Origin: JAKOUY01 sp037045185
GTDB taxonomy: Bacteria; Actinomycetota; Acidimicrobiia; Acidimicrobiales; Ilumatobacteraceae
Reading direction: 5' to 3'
DNA: 64,000 nucleotides
NCBI GenBank assembly: GCA_037045185.1
Contig: JBAOHQ010000002.1
Coordinates: 186,001 to 250,000, forward strand
Shown: positions 1 through 8,485 of the stretch, piece after piece
Layout: the number at the start of each line of letters is the position of its first letter
Numbering within the stretch: the stretch's first letter is position 1
Program-made: the position numbers and the translations under genes
The notes under the pieces: model-generated
The model's input: only the letters and a program-made list of their open reading frames with translations
What the model was told of the DNA's origin: nothing
Databases searched by the model: none

Positions 1-590
1 ACCCCGGCAGCGTCGGCGCAGTAGGTTGCGGTGTTCTCGCCGAACGGCAGGTCGACACAGGTCGCCGGCCGCCCGGCGATGGTCTCGTTCCGACCAACGC
101 CGGGTCCGCTGGCCGAGACGCTGGCGCGGCGCAGTCGCTTGGCCGCGTCGCTGTTGTAGAACGACATCGTCACCCCGGTGTCGGAGATGCGCGCCTGGTT
201 CAGCCCGCGCCGGCAGTCGTCTCCGGTCGGGGCGGCAACGCAGGTCTGTTCCCCGGCCGTGGTGACGACGAAGGTGACCGTGCCGATGCGTATCCGGGTG
301 GCGCCGGGTTCCAGGCGGATCTCGGCCACGGTGCGCACGCTGCCCATGCGCCGTTCGACGTCGTAGGCGGCAGTCAGCGGCACGGTGGGCGGGCGCTCCA
401 GCAGGGCGAGCACGGCATCGATCGCCGGGTCACCGGTGGGTGGCCCGGAACTGAACGTGTCGGACTCTGCCACCGTGGGCCGCGCCCCCGTGGCGCATCC
501 GCCCACCCCTCCGGCGGCCAGAACGGCGGCGAGGGCGGCCACCGGCACGGCGCGCCCGGCGCCGCGCAACGGTCGGCGGGCGTGACGCAT
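1..590 (-). CDS. Secreted lipoprotein, C-terminus cut off by window edge
   Basis: The frame starts at ATG 590 and runs off the window start without a stop, so about 196 N-terminal residues are visible. The N-terminus has a basic n-region (RHARR), an Ala/Val-rich hydrophobic core and a lipobox VGGC with the lipidated Cys at residue 32, so it should be exported and anchored to the outer face of the membrane. Four further cysteines (in QTC, DDC, ATC and TYC contexts) could form disulfides. I do not recognise the mature domain. It diverges from the membrane protein at 646. Confidence 0.8.
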   Translation of the reverse strand, partial: MRHARRPLRGAGRAVPVAALAAVLAAGGVGGCATGARPTVAESDTFSSGPPTGDPAIDAVLALLERPPTVPLTAAYDVERRMGSVRTVAEIRLEPGATRIRIGTVTFVVTTAGEQTCVAAPTGDDCRRGLNQARISDTGVTMSFYNSDAAKRLRRASVSASGPGVGRNETIAGRPATCVDLPFGENTATYCADAAG

Positions 591-597
591 GGCGGCC

Positions 598-638
598 AGG
601 CTACGGACTGGGGCGCCGTGCGGACGCGGTCGTAGCCT
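598..638. promoter_or_regulatory. Divergent leaderless -10 pair (TAGCCT both ways)
   Basis: TAGCCT on the minus strand at 598-603 ends 7 bases before ATG 590. TAGCCT on the plus strand at 633-638 ends 7 bases before GTG 646. Neither gene has a Shine-Dalgarno sequence, so transcription probably begins at or next to each start codon. No convincing -35 box is visible. Confidence 0.6.
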
Positions 639-645
639 CGTCAGC

Positions 646-1512
646 GTGTTCCGCCTCGACGCCGCCACGGTCATGCTGCAGTGGGCCGCGGGGGGACTGT
701 TCTTCCTGTGGTACACGACACGCCGGCGTGAGGTCGGTTTGGGCTACGGCTGGTTGCTTCGTGGCGTGTACGGCACGTTCGCCGCGGCCGCAGCAATCGT
801 CGGGATCCGCTACGGGAGCGTTCCCGGGCGCGAAGCCAGTGCTGCGGCCACTGCCGTGGCCGGATTCGCCGTCCTGGCTGTGTCGGTGATCCGCCGCCGC
901 GCCGGGGTCAGCGGGCACGACGCCGAGTTCGACCGCCGTTCGGCGCGTGTGGCAGCGATGACCGGGATTCAGCGCGGCGGCGCCGGCGCAGGCCGGGTGG
1001 GCCGGGAGTTCCCGCCGGTGCTGGATCTCGTCGCGCCGGCGCTCGCCGTGCCGGGCCTGGTGGTAGGGGCCTTGGACGCCGCCGGGTCCGGCGTGGGCGC
1101 GGGCCTGGTCTCGGTGCTGCGGGTCCTCGCCGGGGCCGCCTTTCTGGGCGCGGTCACCGATGCGATGTTGCTCGGCCACTGGTACCTCACCCAGCCTGGG
1201 CTGCCCCGCCGCCACCTCAACGATCTGGTCAACGCCCTCGGCTGGGTCTGGCCGGTCGAGGTCGGCGCCCTGCTGCTGCCCACCGGGATGGTGTCGGTCC
1301 TCAACGGGTCGATCGACGACCAGTGGAACGGCACGCTCGGGTGGATGTGGGTGGCCTGCGTGGTCACCACGATCGGGTTGGTCTGGGTGACCAGGCGGGC
1401 GCTGCGCGAGCGGTACTACTCAGCGGTGATGGCCGCCACCGGGCTGCTGTACCTGGCCATCCTCACGGCGTTCGGCACCGATCTGGTCGCCCGCGCCGTG
1501 CTCGCCGGCTGA
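646..1512 (+). CDS. Multi-pass integral membrane protein, function unknown
   Basis: About 288 aa with roughly seven or eight hydrophobic segments spread over the whole length and short basic loops (TRRR, RRRAG, TRRAL) that would face the cytoplasm. The reading frame is open from 589, but I choose GTG 646 because a TAGCCT hexamer ends 7 bases before it and the upstream residues are Arg-rich and non-hydrophobic. No enzymatic motif is recognisable. A His-Trp-Tyr motif (GHWYL) follows the fifth hydrophobic stretch. Confidence 0.75.
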   Translation: MFRLDAATVMLQWAAGGLFFLWYTTRRREVGLGYGWLLRGVYGTFAAAAAIVGIRYGSVPGREASAAATAVAGFAVLAVSVIRRRAGVSGHDAEFDRRSARVAAMTGIQRGGAGAGRVGREFPPVLDLVAPALAVPGLVVGALDAAGSGVGAGLVSVLRVLAGAAFLGAVTDAMLLGHWYLTQPGLPRRHLNDLVNALGWVWPVEVGALLLPTGMVSVLNGSIDDQWNGTLGWMWVACVVTTIGLVWVTRRALRERYYSAVMAATGLLYLAILTAFGTDLVARAVLAG

Positions 1513-1566
1513 CCCACCGCTGGCGGTGGTGGCCGGGCAGGGATATTCGCGGCAGACTGTCCGTCT

Positions 1567-2445
1567 ATGCCTCGGCCAATCTGGAGCGGGACGATCAGTT
1601 TCGGACTCGTCGCCATCCCCATCAAGCTGTACAACGGCGTCAGCAAGAAGTCGGTGTCGTTCAACCAGCTCGACGATCGGACGATGAGCCGCATCCGGCT
1701 GAAGAAGGTGTCCGCCGAGACCGGTGAGGACGTGCCCGACGAGCACATCGTCAAGGGCTACGAGGTCACCAAGGGCCGCTACGTCGTGGTTGAGCCGGAG
1801 GAGTTGGAGCCGTTCATCCCGGCGGCCACCAAGACCATCGATCTCGAGGAGTTCGTCGACCTCGACGAGATCGACCCGGTGTACTTCGATTCGCCGTACA
1901 TCGCCGCCCCCGACGGCGCGGCGAAGCCGTACAAGCTGCTGGCCAGCGCCATGGAGGAGGCCGGCAAGGTGGCCATCGCCCGGTTCGTGATGCGCAACAA
2001 GCAATACGTCGCTGCGCTGCGGCCGGTGGCCGGGACGTTGATGATGAGCACGATGGTCTATGCCGACGAGGTGGTGGACCCCGGCTCGATCGACGAGCTC
2101 GACGGGCTCGGTGACGTGGACGTGTCCCCGAAGGAGGTGGCCATGGCCGAGGCCCTGGTCGCCTCGCTCTCGGCGCCCTTCCAGCCGGAGCGCTTCCGTG
2201 ACGATTACCGCGAGCAGGTCATCGACCTGATCGAGCGCAAGGCGGCCGGCGAGGTGTTCGAGGCGCCCGAACCTGCCGCTGCGGCGCCGCAGGTGGTGGA
2301 CCTGATGGCCGCGCTGGAGGCCAGCGTCAAGGCTGCCAAGGCGGCCAGGGCCAGGCATCCCGCCGGCGGGGACACGCCCGCCGCGGCCGCCGAGGACGAC
2401 ACCGCCTCGGCCACCCGGCCCAAGCGGGTCCGTAAGTCGGCGTGA
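1567..2445 (+). CDS. ku: Non-homologous end-joining protein Ku
   Basis: 292 aa, the usual size for bacterial Ku. The N-terminus MPRPIWSGTISFGLVAIP is diagnostic of the Ku core beta-barrel that encircles DNA ends; KSVSFNQLD, KGYEV, YYVVV-like and FDSPYY-like elements follow in family order. The last 60 residues are Ala/Pro/Lys-rich and end in KRVRKSA, a basic tail of the sort that in bacterial Ku proteins contacts DNA and recruits LigD. The stop overlaps the GTG of the polymerase gene by 4 bases (GTGA), so the two NHEJ proteins are translationally coupled. Confidence 0.95.
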   Translation: MPRPIWSGTISFGLVAIPIKLYNGVSKKSVSFNQLDDRTMSRIRLKKVSAETGEDVPDEHIVKGYEVTKGRYVVVEPEELEPFIPAATKTIDLEEFVDLDEIDPVYFDSPYIAAPDGAAKPYKLLASAMEEAGKVAIARFVMRNKQYVAALRPVAGTLMMSTMVYADEVVDPGSIDELDGLGDVDVSPKEVAMAEALVASLSAPFQPERFRDDYREQVIDLIERKAAGEVFEAPEPAAAAPQVVDLMAALEASVKAAKAARARHPAGGDTPAAAAEDDTASATRPKRVRKSA

Positions 2446-3341
2446 GCCACGCCGCCACGGTGCGGGTGGGGGACCACGAGGTCTCCCTCAGCAACCTCGA
2501 CAAGGTGCTGTTTCCCGAGTCCAGGACCACCAAGGGTGACGTGATCGGGTACTACGCGGCGATCGCCCCGGTGATGCTGCCCCACCTGGCGGGCCGGTGT
2601 ATCACGCTGAAGCGCTTCCCCGATGGAGTGACCACCGACGGGTTCTTCGAGAAGCGCTGCCCCGGTCACCGCCCGGTCTTCGTCGGGACCCACACCGGCC
2701 CCGGTGATCGCCGCGGCGACGTGCAGTACTGCGCGATCGACACTCCAGCCGCGTTGGTGTGGGCGGCGAACATGGCCGCGCTCGAACTGCACGTCCCGAT
2801 GGCGCTGGCCGCCGACCTCGATTCACCCCAGGCGCTGGTGTTCGACTTCGACCCGGGCGCCCCGGCCACCATCGTGCAATGCTGCGAGGTGGCCCTGTGG
2901 GTTCGTGACCTGCTGGCCGCGGTGGGCCTGGCGGCGTGGGCCAAGACGTCGGGCTCCAAGGGGTTGCAGGTGTACGTGCCGCTGAACGGCCCGAACACCC
3001 ATGAGCACGCCGCCGATGTGGCCCTCGCCGTGGGGCAGATGCTGGAGCGCCAGCACCCCGACCGAGTCACCACGACGATGGCCAAGGCCGTTCGCCCGGG
3101 CAAGATCTTCATCGACTGGAGCCAGAACGCCCGGCACAAGACCACGATCGGCGTGTACTCGCTGCGCGCCAGGCCTCAGCCCACCGTGTCCACCCCGGTG
3201 ACCTGGGACGAGGTGAGCGCCTGCGCCGCCGGTGAGCTGGAGCTGCGCTTCACCTGGGAGCGGGTGCTCGAACGGGTTGATCAGCACGGCGACCTGTGGG
3301 CCGACGTCCTCACCCGCCACCAATCCCTCCCCGCCGCCTGA
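2442..3341 (+). CDS. ligD: LigD-type DNA repair polymerase domain protein
   Basis: 299 aa, matching the stand-alone archaeo-eukaryotic-primase-type polymerase domain of LigD. Visible motifs are LSNLDKVLFP at the N-terminus, the catalytic VFDFDPG pair of acidic residues near residue 145, SGSKGLQVYVPL, and FIDWSQN, which supplies the third metal ligand. It would add nucleotides to broken ends held by Ku. There is no ATP-dependent ligase or nuclease domain in this protein or nearby, so the ligase that completes the pathway must be encoded elsewhere. GTG start fixed by the overlap with ku. Confidence 0.93.
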   Translation: MSHAATVRVGDHEVSLSNLDKVLFPESRTTKGDVIGYYAAIAPVMLPHLAGRCITLKRFPDGVTTDGFFEKRCPGHRPVFVGTHTGPGDRRGDVQYCAIDTPAALVWAANMAALELHVPMALAADLDSPQALVFDFDPGAPATIVQCCEVALWVRDLLAAVGLAAWAKTSGSKGLQVYVPLNGPNTHEHAADVALAVGQMLERQHPDRVTTTMAKAVRPGKIFIDWSQNARHKTTIGVYSLRARPQPTVSTPVTWDEVSACAAGELELRFTWERVLERVDQHGDLWADVLTRHQSLPAA

Positions 3342-3371
3342 CCCCCGGAGTCCCCGGGTGACCCCGCCCGG

Positions 3372-3421
3372 CTCGTTCATGTCACCACATGAACGAGGGG
3401 TTCGTTCATGTGGTGACACGA
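3372..3421. terminator. Twin hairpins between convergent genes
   Basis: 3372-3397 is a perfect hairpin: CTCGTTCATGT, loop CACC, ACATGAACGAG. It is followed at 3403-3421 by CGTTCATGT, loop GGTG, ACACGAACG, a second hairpin with one imperfect pair. The two hairpins are also near-inverted copies of each other, so the element can refold as a single larger stem. It sits between the ends of ligD (+) and the MFS gene (-), whose stop codon lies inside the second hairpin. Neither hairpin has a long U-tract. Confidence 0.65.
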
Positions 3422-4815
3422 ACGGTGGGGGTTGCGGTGGGGGATGGGCGGACGGAGCGGCCGGCGCGGGTCCCCGCCGCCGCGAGGGCGACGGCGATCG
3501 CGAAACTCACGACGACGGCGCCTTCCAGGCGGAAACGGGTGTGATCGGCGATGGCCACCAGGCCACCGCTGATCCCGCCGAGCACCGAGAACCCAAGTGA
3601 GTCGCTCAAGCCGAGCTGCCCCGACACCCTGCCTTCGGTGCCCGGGCTGGTGTAGCTGATCGCCGCGACCGACGTGGGGTTGAACAGCAGCCCCATGCCG
3701 ATGCCGGCCACCGACCAACTGGCGAACACAGCGGCCAGTGGCCACCCGACCCACACCACCGGGACGCAGCCGAGCGTGCCGGCGGCGAGAAGGGCGAACC
3801 CGAGCGGGACCCGGCCGAACGACGTGGCGACGGGTCGCCTGGCGCTCCACCACTGCGACAGCGTCCAGGTCAACGCGGCGCCGATGATCAGCGCGCCCTG
3901 CATCGTGGGGGACGAACCGTGGACCCGAGCGGCCGCCAGGGGCAGGAGACCGTCGACGGCGACGAACGCCGCAGTAGCCAGGATCCGGCAGCGCAGGACC
4001 GCGGCCAGCCCGGCGAGTTCACCCTCGGTCCGCCGCCGCGCACCGCCGACCATCCCCCGGGGAAGCAGGCGGCCGAGAGCCGGGACCGCCACGACGAGAC
4101 CCAGCAGGCTGACGAGCAGCGCGGCTGGCAGGGATGGGATCTGCAGCCCGCCGACGAGCGCCCCGACGCCGAGGGCGGCGGCGCCGGCATGGACGAACTG
4201 CGACGGCGGCCGCGTGCCGCCGGCAACCGCGGGAAACCGTCGCATCGGTCCGACGTTCAGCACGCCCACCAGCACGCCGGCCGGGACGATGAGCCAGAAC
4301 ACCCACCGCCACCCGAGGTGCTGGGTCACCAGCCCGGCGACAAACGGCGCCAGCAGGCTGGGCAGCACCCACCCGGCCGACAGGAAGGCGAGGATCAGCG
4401 GCTGGCGACCAGTGGGAAACGCCCGCCGCACCAGGACGTAGGCGATGGGCGAGTAGCCGCCGTTGCCCAACCCCTGCAGGGTGCGCCCGAGCACCATCAC
4501 CCCCATCGTGGGCGCGACGGCCGAGACCACCAGCCCCCCGATGAACACCGCCGTCCCGACCATGAACGGCACGGCGGGTCCATGGCGGTCGCTGGCCTCC
4601 CCGGCGACGACCAGCCCGAGCATGTTGGCCAGCGTGTAGGTGCTGAGGGCCAGCCCGTACCACCCGTCGCCGTGGAGGTCGGCGCTGATGGTGGGCAGCG
4701 CGGTGGCCACACTGGTCACCTCGAAGGCCACGAGCGTGACGCCGAGGATCAGCCCGATCGCCAGCAGGCGTTGTTCCGCGGTGAGGCGGCTGGGCACAGG
4801 GGCGGGCTCGGGCAC
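3406..4815 (-). CDS. MFS transporter (drug-exporter type)
   Basis: About 469 aa with 12 to 14 hydrophobic segments. The first helix is followed by TSVATALPTISADL, typical of DHA-type exporters, then GEASDRHG (the MFS motif A region between helices 2 and 3) and LQGLGNGGYSPIAYVLV. It is probably a proton-coupled exporter; the substrate cannot be read from sequence. The open frame extends to 5133, but that overlaps the divergent thioesterase. I choose GTG 4815 because TACAGT ends 8 bases upstream of it. GTG 4821 is the alternative. Confidence 0.85.
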   Translation of the reverse strand: MPEPAPVPSRLTAEQRLLAIGLILGVTLVAFEVTSVATALPTISADLHGDGWYGLALSTYTLANMLGLVVAGEASDRHGPAVPFMVGTAVFIGGLVVSAVAPTMGVMVLGRTLQGLGNGGYSPIAYVLVRRAFPTGRQPLILAFLSAGWVLPSLLAPFVAGLVTQHLGWRWVFWLIVPAGVLVGVLNVGPMRRFPAVAGGTRPPSQFVHAGAAALGVGALVGGLQIPSLPAALLVSLLGLVVAVPALGRLLPRGMVGGARRRTEGELAGLAAVLRCRILATAAFVAVDGLLPLAAARVHGSSPTMQGALIIGAALTWTLSQWWSARRPVATSFGRVPLGFALLAAGTLGCVPVVWVGWPLAAVFASWSVAGIGMGLLFNPTSVAAISYTSPGTEGRVSGQLGLSDSLGFSVLGGISGGLVAIADHTRFRLEGAVVVSFAIAVALAAAGTRAGRSVRPSPTATPTVRVTT

Positions 4816-4823
4816 GGGCACAG

Positions 4824-4850
4824 ACTGTAGGGGGAGGGCGGCACTACGCT
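4824..4850. promoter_or_regulatory. Divergent leaderless -10 pair, MFS / thioesterase
   Basis: Minus-strand TACAGT at 4824-4829 lies 8 bases before GTG 4815. Plus-strand TACGCT at 4845-4850 lies 7 bases before ATG 4858. The two -10 hexamers are only 15 bases apart, so RNA polymerase binding in one direction should hinder the other. Confidence 0.5.
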
Positions 4851-4857
4851 CGCCCCG

Positions 4858-5697
4858 ATGGACAGCCGCGGATTCCTCGGACTGCGGCCCAGCCACAACC
4901 CGTACCGGTGGTCGATGGCGGTCACGCCGGAGCTGTCGACCAGCGGCGGGTTCCTGTTCGGTGGGTGCGGTCTGGGGGCCGCGATCGCGGCCATGGAGGA
5001 CACCACCGGGCGTCAGTGCGTGTGGGCCACGGCCCAGTACCTGTCCTACGCCACACCGGGCGAGGTCCTGGACATCGACGTGACCATCGCGGTCAACGGT
5101 CACCAGATGACTCAGGCCCGGGCGGTCTGCCATGTGGGCAACCGGGAGATCCTCACCGTGAACGCGGCGCTCGGATTCCGGCCGTTCGATCGTCGTGGCC
5201 AGTTCGAGCGGATGCCCGAGGTACCGCGCCCGTTGGACACGCCCGTACGCCGGTCACGCCTGCCGATCAGCGGCTCGATCGCCGAGCGGTTGGAGCAGCG
5301 CCTGGTCAAGGGCCGGGACGTCGAAGACTTCGACGGCGCCCTGAGCGACGGCCAGGTGCTGATGTGGAGCCGGATCCCGACGGTGATCACGGCGATCGAC
5401 GCTCCGGCCTTGGCCGTGATGGGCGATTTCGTGCCGATGGGCGTGGGGCAGTCCCTGGGGATCCGCGGCAGCGGCAACAGCCTGGACAACACCCTGCGGG
5501 TGGTGAACCTGGTGCCCACCGAGTGGGTCCTGCTGGACATTCGGATCCATGCGGTGGACCGCGGCTTCGGCCACGGACTGGTGCACATGTTCGCCGATGA
5601 CGGCACCCTGCTGGCCACCGCCAGCCAGAGCTGCATCGTGCGCTACTGGACGGGTGAGACGGGCAGCCGCCCGACCGAGTTCGAGGAGGACCCATGA
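4858..5697 (+). CDS. Acyl-CoA thioesterase-like double-hotdog protein
   Basis: 279 aa. The N-terminal half resembles a TesB-type hotdog: NPYRWSM, GGFLFGGCGLGAAIAAME along the central helix, then an ATAQYLSYATPGE strand. A second hotdog-like half begins near residue 150 and ends with the GHGLVHMFADDGTLLATASQS strand pattern seen in this superfamily (first and last parts only quoted as motif). It would hydrolyse acyl-CoA thioesters in the cytoplasm. Its stop overlaps the start of the LLM oxidoreductase by 4 bases (ATGA), pointing to a joint role in acyl or polyketide-like metabolism. Confidence 0.75.
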   Translation: MDSRGFLGLRPSHNPYRWSMAVTPELSTSGGFLFGGCGLGAAIAAMEDTTGRQCVWATAQYLSYATPGEVLDIDVTIAVNGHQMTQARAVCHVGNREILTVNAALGFRPFDRRGQFERMPEVPRPLDTPVRRSRLPISGSIAERLEQRLVKGRDVEDFDGALSDGQVLMWSRIPTVITAIDAPALAVMGDFVPMGVGQSLGIRGSGNSLDNTLRVVNLVPTEWVLLDIRIHAVDRGFGHGLVHMFADDGTLLATASQSCIVRYWTGETGSRPTEFEEDP

Positions 5698-6679
5698 CCA
5701 TTCCCCGCCGACCCGGCATGACCGTGCCGCTGCCCGGTCCGTTGCACACCCATCGTCAGGGTCTGGCGGAACTGGCCGACCTCGGCTACACCGACATCTG
5801 GTCGGCCGAGGCCGACGGCGCCGACGGGTTCACCCCGCTGGCGCTGGCGGCCGCGTGGGAACCCCGCCTGCGACTCGGTACGGCGATCATCCCGGCCTAC
5901 ACCCGCTCGCCAGCGTGCCTGGCGCAGTGCGTCGCCTCGCTGGCCGACGCCGCGCCGGGACGCGTGGCGGTGGGGATCGGGTCCAGCAGCAACGTCATCA
6001 TCGAACGGTGGAACGGGCTTCCATTCGAACGCCCCTACCAGAAGGTCCGCGATGTGGTCCGCTTCCTGCCGCGATGCGTTGTCGGGCGAGAAGGTGGCAC
6101 GCTCGTACGACACCTTCACCGTCAGCGGGTTCCGTCTGGGCGTGCGCCCCGAGGTCCCTCCGGCGATCCTCGTGGCGGCGTTGCGCGAAGGAATGCTGCG
6201 CCTCGCCGGGCGGGAGGCCGACGGGGTGATCATCAACTGGCTCTCACCCGACGACGTCCCGACGGTGACCAAGGTGGTGCGCGAGGCCGCAGGCGGCGCC
6301 GAGCGGGAGGTGGTCGCCCGGATCTTCTGCTGCCCGAGCGAGAACACCGAGGTGGTGCCGCGCCGCGGCCCGATTCGCCATCGCCGCCTACCTGAGCGTG
6401 CCGGTGTACGCCGAGTTCCACCGGTGGCTGGGGCGCGGGGATCTGCTGCAGGGCATGTGGGACGCCTGGGCAGCAGGGGATCGCAAGGCGGCGGTGGCCG
6501 CGATCCCCGACTCGGTGGTGGACGACCTGGTGGTCCATGGCGCCCCGGCGGCGTGCCGCGAGCGGATCCAGGCGTACGTTGCCAATGGCGTGACCACGAG
6601 CTCGTTGGCGGTGCTGCCGCTGGACCCGGAACTGGACGTCTGGCAGGCGATGCGCGACCTGGCGCCAGCCGCCGGCTGA
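5694..6679 (+). CDS. LLM-class (F420-type) oxidoreductase, two frameshifts
   Basis: The conceptual protein is about 327 aa across three frames. Part 1 carries LADLGYTDIWSAEADGAD and GTAIIPAYTRSP, both typical of luciferase-like TIM barrels that bind F420 or flavin. Part 2 carries the conserved tail of the barrel (ADGVIINWLSPDDV). Part 3 starts near AYLSVPVYAEFHRWLG and ends in the C-terminal helices. The breaks are near 6068 (CTGCCGCG where CTGCGCG restores the frame) and near 6365; each is repaired by deleting one base. Joining the parts gives a normal family length, so I read this as one intact gene with consensus errors. It is co-transcribed with the thioesterase. Confidence 0.8.
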
Positions 6680-6693
6680 GCGGCTCGGGCGGC

Positions 6694-6882
6694 TCAGGCG
6701 GCCTGGGCGGCGGCGCGCTGGGCCTGGCGGGACGCGGCTTCACGGCGGATCTGGGCGATGAAGGCCAGGCCGCGGCGGCGGGTGCTGGCATCGAGGCGGA
6801 ACTGCAGCGGGCGGCTGGACTCCGGCAGCGGGAAGTCGAGCGTCAGCTGGTCAGCGTGGTGCGGGTGACGGGTGGTGCTCAT
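6694..6882 (-). CDS. Small conserved-looking protein, 62 aa
   Basis: The protein is polar and basic, with LDFPLPESSRPLQFRLD followed by TRRRGLAFIAQIRREAASR, which would form an amphipathic helix ending in an Ala-rich tail. No zinc motif or membrane segment is present. The spacing (14 bases from the LLM stop, 40 bases from the rhomboid gene) and natural amino-acid composition support a real gene. I do not recognise a family. Confidence 0.5.
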   Translation of the reverse strand: MSTTRHPHHADQLTLDFPLPESSRPLQFRLDASTRRRGLAFIAQIRREAASRQAQRAAAQAA

Positions 6883-6922
6883 GTCTGGCAGGGTGCCAGA
6901 GGGGTCTCACACAGTTGTCAGG

Positions 6923-7807
6923 TCAGCGCAGCCCGGGGGGTAACGACGTGTTGGCAACGAGAACGACCGCCACCGCCGCCGAGGCCGCGCCCACCGCCAG
7001 CGGCGCCGCCCAACGGGACCAGGTCGGCAGCGGGCGCCAGGTGGGTGCCAGCATCACGTAGCCGCAGATGCCACCGGCGACGACGCCACCGAGGTGCCCG
7101 CCGATGGAGATGCCGCTGATCGAGAACGTGAGCACCAGGTTGAGCATCAACGTGGTGCCGATGCCGGTGCTGAACACGTTGACCCCCCGGCGATGCAAGC
7201 CGATGGCCGCCGCGCCCATCAACCCGAACACTGCCCCGGACGCACCGCCGGTGATCGATCCGACGCCACGCTCGATCAGCAGCGCCCCGGCCGACCCGCC
7301 GAGGAGCGACGCCACGTACAGCAGTGCGTAGTTGACCCGCCCGAGTGCCGGCTCCAGCAGCTGCCCCAGTTGATACAGCAGGAACATGTTCATCAGGATG
7401 TGGAAGATCCCGAAGTGGATGAACCCAGCCGTCACGAGCTGATACCAGTGATGGTCGAGACGCAGCAGGGTGCGGTTCAGCCCGAGGTCGACGTGCGCCT
7501 GGGTGAGCTTGCCGCTCAACGTGCCGGCGTCGCGCAGCGCCATATAGACGAACACGGCGACGTTCAGGCCGATGAACACCTTCGTCATCAGCAACGCCTG
7601 GCCGGCGTTCCAGTCATGGGCCCGAACGGTGGCGGCAGGGCGTGCCGCCTTGGCGCAGTCGAGGCAGTGCGAGCCGACGGTGGCTTGGACCAGGCACTCG
7701 CTGCAGGCCGGTTTGCCGCAGCGGGTGCAGCGCCGGCCCGTCTCGCGTGTCGGGTGGCGGTAGCAGCGCAGATCGGTGTCCGGCGCGGGTGGTTGGGGCA
7801 GCGACAT
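6923..7807 (-). CDS. Rhomboid intramembrane serine protease with zinc-finger N-terminus
   Basis: 294 aa. Residues 13-55 form a B-box-like zinc finger (CYRHP, CTRCGK, CSECL, CLDCAK), common on actinobacterial rhomboids. Six or seven transmembrane segments follow. The catalytic Ser lies in GGASGAVFGLMG and the catalytic His in SIGGHLGGVVAGG; HFGIFHILMNMFLL supplies the conserved loop-1/helix-2 His and Asn. It would cut membrane-protein substrates within the bilayer. A TAGCCT hexamer at 7816-7821 ends 8 bases before the ATG. Confidence 0.93.
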   Translation of the reverse strand: MSLPQPPAPDTDLRCYRHPTRETGRRCTRCGKPACSECLVQATVGSHCLDCAKAARPAATVRAHDWNAGQALLMTKVFIGLNVAVFVYMALRDAGTLSGKLTQAHVDLGLNRTLLRLDHHWYQLVTAGFIHFGIFHILMNMFLLYQLGQLLEPALGRVNYALLYVASLLGGSAGALLIERGVGSITGGASGAVFGLMGAAAIGLHRRGVNVFSTGIGTTLMLNLVLTFSISGISIGGHLGGVVAGGICGYVMLAPTWRPLPTWSRWAAPLAVGAASAAVAVVLVANTSLPPGLR

Positions 7808-7815
7808 CGTGGCCG

Positions 7816-7821
7816 AGGCTA
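7816..7821 (-). promoter_or_regulatory. Leaderless -10 (TAGCCT) for rhomboid gene
   Basis: Minus-strand TAGCCT 8 bases upstream of ATG 7807; no Shine-Dalgarno sequence. Confidence 0.5.
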
Positions 7822-7831
7822 TCGACCGGGC

Positions 7832-8470
7832 TCAGTCCACGAACGGCACGACGATGGCCCAGATCAGGACGAGCGTGAGGATGACGAGGTTGTAGGCCAG
7901 GTGCGCCCTGGTGGATTCGGCGACTGCCTGGTCCTCGCTGTGCCCGCGGCGCCAGCAGCGCAGGTAGCGGGCGAGGAAGTACGCCCCGCCCACCGACAGC
8001 GCCAGTGCCACGCCGACGGGGATCCCGATCAGGGCGTGGACGAGCCCGAACGACACGGTCTTGGTGGTTCGCCGCTGCCATGACCAGCCCTGCGCGCCGC
8101 GGCGGAAGGTCCGCTCCTCGGCCTCGGCGAACAGCGGCAGCGCCGGCGCCAGGAGGCCGATGAAGACCAGCGGGATCAGCCACTCCCAGGCGGTGCCGGC
8201 GGTTGCCGAGGTGGCGCCGAACGCAGGGTTCCCGTCACCACCGAGTGCCGACCACCATCCCCAGTCCAGCCCGGGAACGGCCACCAGGACGGTGGCCACG
8301 GCCAACACCGCGGCCAGCACCACGGGCACGGGGGCCAGATGATGCCAGCGCAGGCCGCTGACGATCCGAGCGCTTCGTCGGCGGCCCTGGGCGGACCACG
8401 CAACGCGTGCCGCCAGCACCAGCCGAACGGCGACGAGCGCCAGCACGGCGACGGTGAGGCCCGTGCCCAT
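7832..8470 (-). CDS. CPBP-family intramembrane metalloprotease-like protein
   Basis: 212 aa, about six hydrophobic segments. The three signature motifs of the CPBP (CAAX protease and bacteriocin-processing) family occur in order: EERTFR (EExxxR), FGLVH (FxxxH) and HLAYN (HxxxN), which together form the metal-binding catalytic site in the membrane. It sits 24 bases upstream of the rhomboid gene on the same strand, so two unrelated intramembrane proteases are probably transcribed together. Substrates are unknown. Confidence 0.75.
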   Translation of the reverse strand: MGTGLTVAVLALVAVRLVLAARVAWSAQGRRRSARIVSGLRWHHLAPVPVVLAAVLAVATVLVAVPGLDWGWWSALGGDGNPAFGATSATAGTAWEWLIPLVFIGLLAPALPLFAEAEERTFRRGAQGWSWQRRTTKTVSFGLVHALIGIPVGVALALSVGGAYFLARYLRCWRRGHSEDQAVAESTRAHLAYNLVILTLVLIWAIVVPFVD

Positions 8471-8485
8471 CGACGCCGCGATCGG

